A stretch of DNA of 64,000 bases from Methylobacterium marchantiae. Its GTDB lineage: Bacteria; Pseudomonadota; Alphaproteobacteria; Rhizobiales; Beijerinckiaceae. Of the stretch, positions 59,601 to 64,000 are shown one piece after another. Below the pieces are notes generated by a model. The model searched no databases. It saw only the letters and a program-made list of their open reading frames with translations, and was not told where the DNA came from. Every line of letters starts with the position of its first letter. The stretch's first letter is position 1. Position numbers and translations under genes: made by a program. The DNA lies in NCBI RefSeq assembly GCF_022179405.1, contig NZ_BPQT01000004.1, positions 1 through 64,000 of the forward strand, given 5' to 3'.

Positions 59601-62003
59601 CGGCCGCTCGATCAGGCGGCCAAGCGCCTGCCCGGCCGGGCGCTCGGCCTCGCCTGGTTCTCGGTGGATACCGACAAGCGCAGCCTCGCCGTGACCGTCG
59701 CGGCACCCGCGACGACACGGCCCCGCGAGACCCTGACCCTGCCGATCCAGCTCGCCGGCCTCGCCTCCGGCGAGGAGGCGCGAGTGAGCGTCGCCCTGGT
59801 CGATGTCGGCATCCTCAACCTCACCCGCTACGAGGCGCCCAACCCGTTCGGCTACTTCTTCGGCCAGAAGGCCCTCGGACCGGAGATCCGCGACCTCTAC
59901 GGATACCTGATCGACGGCATGCAGGGCACGGTGGGCGCGATCCGCTCCGGCGGCGACGGCGGCGCAGCGGAACTCTCCGATTCGCCCCCGACCCAGGCGC
60001 CGCTGGCGCTCTATTCCGGCGTGGTCCGCGTCGGCCCCGACGGGCGGGCCAGCGTCGACTTTCCGCTGCCCGCCTTCAGCGGTACCGGGCGGGTGATGGT
60101 GACCGCCTGGAGCAGGGCGAAGGTCGGCTCCGCGCAGGCCGACGTGATCATCCGCGATCCCGTCGTGCTCACCGGCACCCTGCCGCGCTTCCTCAATGTC
60201 GGCGACCGCTCGCGCTTCTTCATCGCCATCGACAATGTCGAGGGTCAGGCCGGCGACTACACCGTGGATCTCGACCTCACCGGCCCCGTCCTGGTCTCGG
60301 CCGGCGCGGTCCACAGCACCCTGCGGCTGGAGGCCGGAGCCAAGACCTCCCTGGTCATCCCGATCACCGCCGCCGGGCCCGGCCTGTCGCGCCTCGACGT
60401 GAACCTGTCCGGCCCCGGCATCGCCGGCACGGTCGGCCAGAGCTTCTCGCTGAATATCGGCCCCGGCACCGGGGCCCTCGTCCGGCGCTCGGTGAGCTCG
60501 TTGGCGCCGGGCGCCAGCATGAGTGTGAGCGGCGACCTCCTCGCCGACATCCTGCCCGGCACCGGCTCGGTCTCGGTGACGGCCTCCTCGCTGGCGGCCC
60601 TCGATGTGCCCGCTCTGCTCCAGGCGCTGGATCGCTACCCCTATGGCTGCTCGGAACAGACCGTGAGCCGGGCGATGCCGCTCCTCTACGTCAACAAGCT
60701 CGCCTCCCTCGACCGGCTCGGCATCGACGACAAGGTCGACGAGCGGGTGCGGGAGGCCATCGACCGCGTGCTGTCGCGCCAGGACGCGTCGGGCGATTTC
60801 GGCCTGTGGAGCGTCGGCGGGTCGAGCGACATCTGGCTCAACGCCTACGTCACCGACTTCCTGACGCGGGCCCGCGAGCGCGGATTCGCGGTGCCGCAGA
60901 CCGCCTTCTCCAACGCGCTCGACCGCCTTCGCAACACGGTCGCCAACACCACCGAGGTGCGCGACGGCGGCATGGACATCGCCTACGCGGCCTACGTGCT
61001 GGCGAGGAACGGCCGCCCGGTCATGGGCGACCTGCGCTACCTCGCCGACACCAAGCTCGGCGAGTTCGCCACCCCCCTCGGGCGCGGCCAGATCGCGGCG
61101 GCCCTGGCCCTCCTCGGCGATCGGGGCCGCGCGGCCAAGGCCTTCGACTCGGCGGTGACGGCCCTGAACGCCGCGCGCGACACCTCCGCCTACCGCGCCG
61201 ATTACGGCTCGCGCCTGCGCGACGGCGCCGGCCTGCTGGCGCTGGCCGCCGAGACCGGTCTCGCCCGCGAGACGATCCAGCCGCTGGGCGCGGTCATCAC
61301 CCAGGAGCGCGCCAGCGGACGGCTCACCAGCACGCAGGAGAATGCCTGGATGGTGCTCGCCGCCGAGGGGCTCGCCAAGGACGCGGAGGCGTTGAGCTTC
61401 AGCGTCGACGGCACGCGGCAGGCCGGCTCGGTCTCGCGGCTCTATCGCGCGCCCGCCCTCGACGCGAAACCCGTCACCATCACCAACGAGGGGCGTGCCG
61501 CCGCCCAGACGGTGGTGAGCGTATCGGGCAATCCCATCGCCCCGGAACCGGCGGAGTCACGCGGCTATGCCATCGAGCGGAGCTATCACCGCCTCGACGG
61601 CACGGTGGTGGACCTTGCTCAGGGGGTTCGCCAGAACGACCGCCTCGTGGTGGTGCTGAAGGTGACAGAATCGAAGGCCAGTGCCGGGCGCCTCCTGCTG
61701 GTGGACCGCCTGCCCGCCGGCCTCGAGATCGACAACCCGAAGCTCCTCGATTCCGACGCCCTGGCGGGCCTCGCCTTCGCCAAATCGGATGTGCAGCCGG
61801 TGAGCACCGAGTTCCGTGACGACCGGTTCGTGGCGGCCTACGAGCGCTCGCCGGAGCAATCCGCCTTCTTCACGGCGGCCTATACCGTGCGGGCGGTCTC
61901 GCCGGGCACCTACGTCCATCCCGGCGCCACCATCGAGGACATGTACCGCCCCGAACGCTTCGGCCGCACCGCCTTCGGCTCGGTCGAGGTGAGCGCGAAG
62001 TAG
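56679..62003 (+). CDS. Bacterial alpha-2-macroglobulin family protein (YfhM-like)
   Basis: The 1774-aa periplasmic protease trap has a signal peptide (GRTAALLGMALTGALSLGGV, then LAGPSLAQA), TPR-like N-terminal helices, a series of MG beta-domains (VEAYVFPERGVYRSGEMVQL is the usual MG4/5 signature), the bait region and the thioester site YPYGCSEQTVSRAMPLLYVN with Cys1324-x-Glu-Gln1327. A C-terminal macroglobulin domain ends at 62003. No lipobox Cys is present, so unlike E. coli YfhM it should be soluble in the periplasm. It is followed by pbpC, the conserved partner, with which it is thought to defend and repair the wall. ATG 56679 was chosen as start. Confidence 0.95.
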   Translation: MSRSTGLGRTAALLGMALTGALSLGGVLAGPSLAQAPDRPAARAASARPAPSPKTFLREALASDGVRLEATLKAEAAASGKTAARLRAEGEALVEAEKPADALKPLAAAVAADSTDPQNWIAYARAASTVGNDDQTGDYSFRLRLRGQARASAYQAYLKARGAAAEAEALAVLGEVYADESEWRPSLEAYRASLALSDDATVRETYEGLRAEHGFRILDYKVDSDAAAPRVCFQFSESLAPKTDFAPFVAVSGAANAAVTGGGQQICVDGLKHGERYAFVLRSGIPSSVGETLLKSADYEVYVRDRSPQVRFTGRNYVLPRAGQAGVPLVSVNAPKIDVEVLRIGDRGLLPSLRSEEFLGQLNGMTARTIADQKGIRVWKGILDTAKAELNQEAVTAFPVLQAVGKLEPGIYVMLAQASGVAATVDEDGGYEQQATQWFVVSDLGLTAFKGRDGIHVFARSLASAKTVPGAEIRLVARNNEVLATKKTDGQGHVAFDAGLARGEGGIAPGLVVAQLGDDYGFLDFSQSAFDLTDRGVKGRPQPGAVEAYVFPERGVYRSGEMVQLTALLRDAAGIAVPNLPLTLVVKRPDGVEYRRVQVADSGLGGRALPLPLMSGAMHGTWRVAAYTDAKAPAIGEATFLVEDYVPERLEVTLTPKSATLTKGKPATIDVSARYLYGAPGSGLDVSGTVLVQAAATSGIKGLDGFSIGLDDEKVEATSAEIEAKATTDAKGSATITVPVQPLSAPRPTEAKITLQVGEPGGRALSRSVTLPILPAGPVLAVRKSFSGDLTEGSLATFDMVMASPDGRKLAQSGVSWTLSKVDRNYQWYREGGRWSFEPVTSTRRVADGRLDLGADAPGRISSAVGFGTYRLEALVAGRPEATVSVTFTVGWGGSETADVPDLLDLRLDKASYAAGETLRARLQPRFRGTATLAVVSEKVHDILDVAVSEDGTTVDIPVKAEWGSGAYLVATAYRPLDQAAKRLPGRALGLAWFSVDTDKRSLAVTVAAPATTRPRETLTLPIQLAGLASGEEARVSVALVDVGILNLTRYEAPNPFGYFFGQKALGPEIRDLYGYLIDGMQGTVGAIRSGGDGGAAELSDSPPTQAPLALYSGVVRVGPDGRASVDFPLPAFSGTGRVMVTAWSRAKVGSAQADVIIRDPVVLTGTLPRFLNVGDRSRFFIAIDNVEGQAGDYTVDLDLTGPVLVSAGAVHSTLRLEAGAKTSLVIPITAAGPGLSRLDVNLSGPGIAGTVGQSFSLNIGPGTGALVRRSVSSLAPGASMSVSGDLLADILPGTGSVSVTASSLAALDVPALLQALDRYPYGCSEQTVSRAMPLLYVNKLASLDRLGIDDKVDERVREAIDRVLSRQDASGDFGLWSVGGSSDIWLNAYVTDFLTRARERGFAVPQTAFSNALDRLRNTVANTTEVRDGGMDIAYAAYVLARNGRPVMGDLRYLADTKLGEFATPLGRGQIAAALALLGDRGRAAKAFDSAVTALNAARDTSAYRADYGSRLRDGAGLLALAAETGLARETIQPLGAVITQERASGRLTSTQENAWMVLAAEGLAKDAEALSFSVDGTRQAGSVSRLYRAPALDAKPVTITNEGRAAAQTVVSVSGNPIAPEPAESRGYAIERSYHRLDGTVVDLAQGVRQNDRLVVVLKVTESKASAGRLLLVDRLPAGLEIDNPKLLDSDALAGLAFAKSDVQPVSTEFRDDRFVAAYERSPEQSAFFTAAYTVRAVSPGTYVHPGATIEDMYRPERFGRTAFGSVEVSAK

Positions 62004-62037
62004 GGCCGGAGATGATACGCTTCCGTCCCATGCTCCC

Positions 62038-62152
62038 CCCTCATCCTGAGGTGCCGAAGCGAAGCGGAGGCCTCGAAGGAGCCCTCCAGTTATCTCGCGA
62101 TCCGCTGGAGCGCTCCTTCGAGGCCCGCTTTGCGGGCACCTCAGGATGAGGG
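62038..62152. repeat. REP/BIME-like inverted repeat between the macroglobulin gene and pbpC
   Basis: Two inverted arms begin CCCTCATCCTGAGGTGCC (62038-62055) and end with its exact complement (62135-62152). The inner segment GGCCTCGAAGGAGC is also repeated inverted, and each arm holds a minor hairpin. Such palindromes are known as high-copy intergenic repeats in Bradyrhizobium and Methylobacterium. The probable pbpC start (62146) lies in the right arm. Confidence 0.9.
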
Positions 62153-64000
62153 TTCGGATCGGAGAAGAAACGGCGAAGGGCTTGGCGGGTCCCGCAACGA
62201 CCCTCCCCCACCTCAAGCCGGGCCGGCATGAGGTCCGTGGGAGGTTGATCCTTGCCGCCGTCGGCGCCCTGCTCGTCCTCCTTATCCTCCTCCCCGCCCT
62301 CGCCCTCTGGCGCTTCGTCGCGACGCTGCCGCCCCTCGACCTCACCCAGGCGAGCCTCCGATCGACGGTGATCCTCGACCGCGACAGCCATCTCCTGCGC
62401 CCCTTCGCCACCGCCGACGGGCGCTGGCGGCTGCCGGTGACGGGAGCGGAGGTCGATCCGCGCATGCTCGCCATGCTGAAGGCCTACGAGGACCGGCGCT
62501 TTGCCGACCATCACGGCATCGACCCGGCCGCCACCCTGCGCGCCGCCTGGCAATGGCTCCGTCACGGCAGGATCGTCTCGGGCGGTTCCACCCTGTCCAT
62601 GCAGGTCGCCCGCCTCGTGGAGCCGCGGCCCGAACGCTCGCTCAGTGCCAAGCTCCGCCAGATGGTGCGGGCGGTCGAGCTGGAGCGCCGCCTCGGCAAG
62701 GACGGCGTGCTGGATCTCTACCTGGCGCTCGCCCCCTATGGCGGCCCGGTGGAGGGGTTGCGGGCGGCGAGCTTCGCCTATTTCGGGCGTGAGCCGGCCC
62801 GGCTCTCCTTCGCCGAATCCGCCCTCCTCGTCGGCCTGCCCCAGGCGCCGGAATCGCGCCGGCCGGATCGCTACCCCGCCCGTGCGCGTCAGGCGCGAGA
62901 CCGGGTCCTCGACATCGCCGCCACGCGCGGCGTGATCACCGCCGCGGAGGCGAAGGCCGCCAAGGCCGAGCCCGTACCGAATGCGCGAAAGCCCTTCCCG
63001 ATGCTGGCGGCGCATGCGGCCGATGCGGCGGTGGCGGCCGATCCCGTGGCGCGGGTGCAGCGCCTCGGCCTCGACGGGCGCCTGCAGGCGAGCCTCGAAC
63101 AGCTCGCCGCCGAGCGGGCCGCCGCCATGGGTCCGGGCATCTCGGCCGCGATCCTCGCCATCGACAACCGCACCGGCGCGGTGATCGCCCAGGTGGGGAG
63201 CGCCGGCTATCTCGATGCTGGCCGCTCGGGCGCCATCGACATGACCGGGGCGATCCGCTCGCCGGGCTCGGCCCTCAAGCCCTTCATCTACGCTTTGGCC
63301 TTCGAGAACGGCATCGCCCATCCCGAGACGCTCCTCGACGACCGGCCGGTGCGCTTTGCCGGCTCCTACGCGCCGGAGAATTTCGATCTCAGCTATCAGG
63401 GCACCGTCACCGCGCGGCGCGCGCTGCAGCTCTCCCTCAACGTGCCGGCGGTGGACCTGCTGGAGGCGGTGGGCGCCGCCCGCTTCATCGCCCGCCTGCG
63501 CGGCGCCGGCGCGCGGATCGACCTGCCGCGCGACACGGCACCCGGCCTGCCGGTAGCTCTGGGCGGCCTCGGCATCACCCTCACCGATCTCGCCCGGCTG
63601 TTCTCCGGCCTCGCGCGAGGGGGCTCGGTGCCCGACCTGATCCGCCGCCTCGACGGGCCGGCCGCCCCGCGCCCGCCGGAGACGCGCGTCACCGAGCAAG
63701 TGGCGGCCTGGTACGTGGCCGACATCCTGCGCGGCGCACCGCCCCCCGAGAACGCGCTGCCGAACCGGATCGCGTTCAAGACCGGCACCTCCTACGGCTA
63801 TCGCGACGCCCTGGCGGTGGGGTTCGACCGGCGCGTGACCATCGCCGTCTGGGTCGGCCGGCCGGACGGCAATGCCGTGCCGGGCCTCGTCGGTCGCGTG
63901 GTCGCCGCCCCGATCCTGTTCGACGCGTTCTCGCGCTTCGGCGGCGAGCCGGATTCCGTACCGATGCCCCGCGATGCCCTGGTGACCACCAGCGCCGGCC
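62146..64000 (+). CDS. pbpC: Penicillin-binding protein 1C (right end outside window)
   Basis: The frame is open to the right edge, with 618 codons visible. After a short cytoplasmic tail and a membrane span (LILAAVGALLVLLILLPALA) comes the GT51 transglycosylase domain (YEDRRFADHHGIDPAATLRA, GGSTLSMQVARLVE) and the transpeptidase domain with SPGSALKPFIYALAFENG (active Ser in SALK), SLNVPAVDLL and the KTGTSYGYRDALAVG box. PbpC builds and crosslinks peptidoglycan together with the upstream macroglobulin protein. The ATG at 62146 lies within the inverted-repeat element, so an internal start is possible. Confidence 0.93.
   Translation, partial: MRVRIGEETAKGLAGPATTLPHLKPGRHEVRGRLILAAVGALLVLLILLPALALWRFVATLPPLDLTQASLRSTVILDRDSHLLRPFATADGRWRLPVTGAEVDPRMLAMLKAYEDRRFADHHGIDPAATLRAAWQWLRHGRIVSGGSTLSMQVARLVEPRPERSLSAKLRQMVRAVELERRLGKDGVLDLYLALAPYGGPVEGLRAASFAYFGREPARLSFAESALLVGLPQAPESRRPDRYPARARQARDRVLDIAATRGVITAAEAKAAKAEPVPNARKPFPMLAAHAADAAVAADPVARVQRLGLDGRLQASLEQLAAERAAAMGPGISAAILAIDNRTGAVIAQVGSAGYLDAGRSGAIDMTGAIRSPGSALKPFIYALAFENGIAHPETLLDDRPVRFAGSYAPENFDLSYQGTVTARRALQLSLNVPAVDLLEAVGAARFIARLRGAGARIDLPRDTAPGLPVALGGLGITLTDLARLFSGLARGGSVPDLIRRLDGPAAPRPPETRVTEQVAAWYVADILRGAPPPENALPNRIAFKTGTSYGYRDALAVGFDRRVTIAVWVGRPDGNAVPGLVGRVVAAPILFDAFSRFGGEPDSVPMPRDALVTTSAG

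Noticed and set aside
56718-60314. 1198-codon minus-strand frame opposite the macroglobulin gene.
   Set aside because: It is antisense to conserved macroglobulin domains and lacks any motif.

Overview
The window looks like a chromosome segment of a facultative methylotroph of the Methylobacterium/Methylorubrum group (Alphaproteobacteria, Hyphomicrobiales). The evidence is a lanthanide-type XoxF methanol dehydrogenase, a complete N-methylglutamate pathway for methylamine, GC-rich coding sequence, and many alphaproteobacterial families (DUF3768, DUF805, DUF2721, DUF442, DUF3309). The genus is an inference; no rRNA or marker gene is present.

Positions 1-26200 are a patchwork accessory region. 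It opens inside a tyrosine recombinase and carries a frameshifted IS630-type transposase relic, an AT-rich 3-kb gene joining an HD domain to an HSP90-like (GHKL) ATPase, a serine resolvase, and a VOC gene broken by one in-frame stop. Next come a secreted M48-type protease with a secreted GH24 lysozyme that carries an EF-hand loop, a four-gene envelope operon (DUF805-SHOCT, Imm-SHOCT, two secreted proteins), an XRE regulator and a DUF3768 operon. A methylotrophy insert follows: a NarL-type two-component system divergent from an orphan xoxF, and a photolyase-like FAD protein. After it lies what looks like a decayed integrated replicon (HUH-type Rep, acidic protein, AlpA regulator, unknown protein, integrase C-terminal relic), then an alpha/beta hydrolase broken at a 7-base homopolymer. 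tRNA-Phe(GAA) at 26139-26214 marks the return to core genes.

Positions 26315-40778 hold yacG and maf and then the N-methylglutamate pathway. The mgdABCD genes (N-methylglutamate dehydrogenase, related to sarcosine oxidase SoxBDAG) run forward, with a GlxA-type AraC regulator divergent from them. The mgsABC-gmaS genes (N-methylglutamate synthase and gamma-glutamylmethylamide synthetase) run towards them on the other strand. A frameshifted sulfatase-like membrane gene and a TetR gene with a perfect 18-bp palindrome sit between the two halves. Together these enzymes would convert methylamine through gamma-glutamylmethylamide and N-methylglutamate to a C1 unit plus glutamate.

Positions 41000-64000 are ordinary chromosome: DUF2721, DUF442, DUF533, a GNAT gene overlapping an Orn/Lys/Arg decarboxylase, a CorA-like transporter, PPK2, an iron/siderophore operon (MFS, FhuF, ABC), tRNA-Arg(ACG), a cysteine synthase, DUF3309, a trypsin-like protein lacking two triad residues, and an alpha-2-macroglobulin/PbpC pair that runs off the right edge. 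A REP-like inverted repeat sits between the last two.

The best candidates for something undescribed are the HD/GHKL gene (1548-4634), the secreted lysozyme/protease pair (6145-7859), and the HUH-Rep/AlpA element beside tRNA-Phe.
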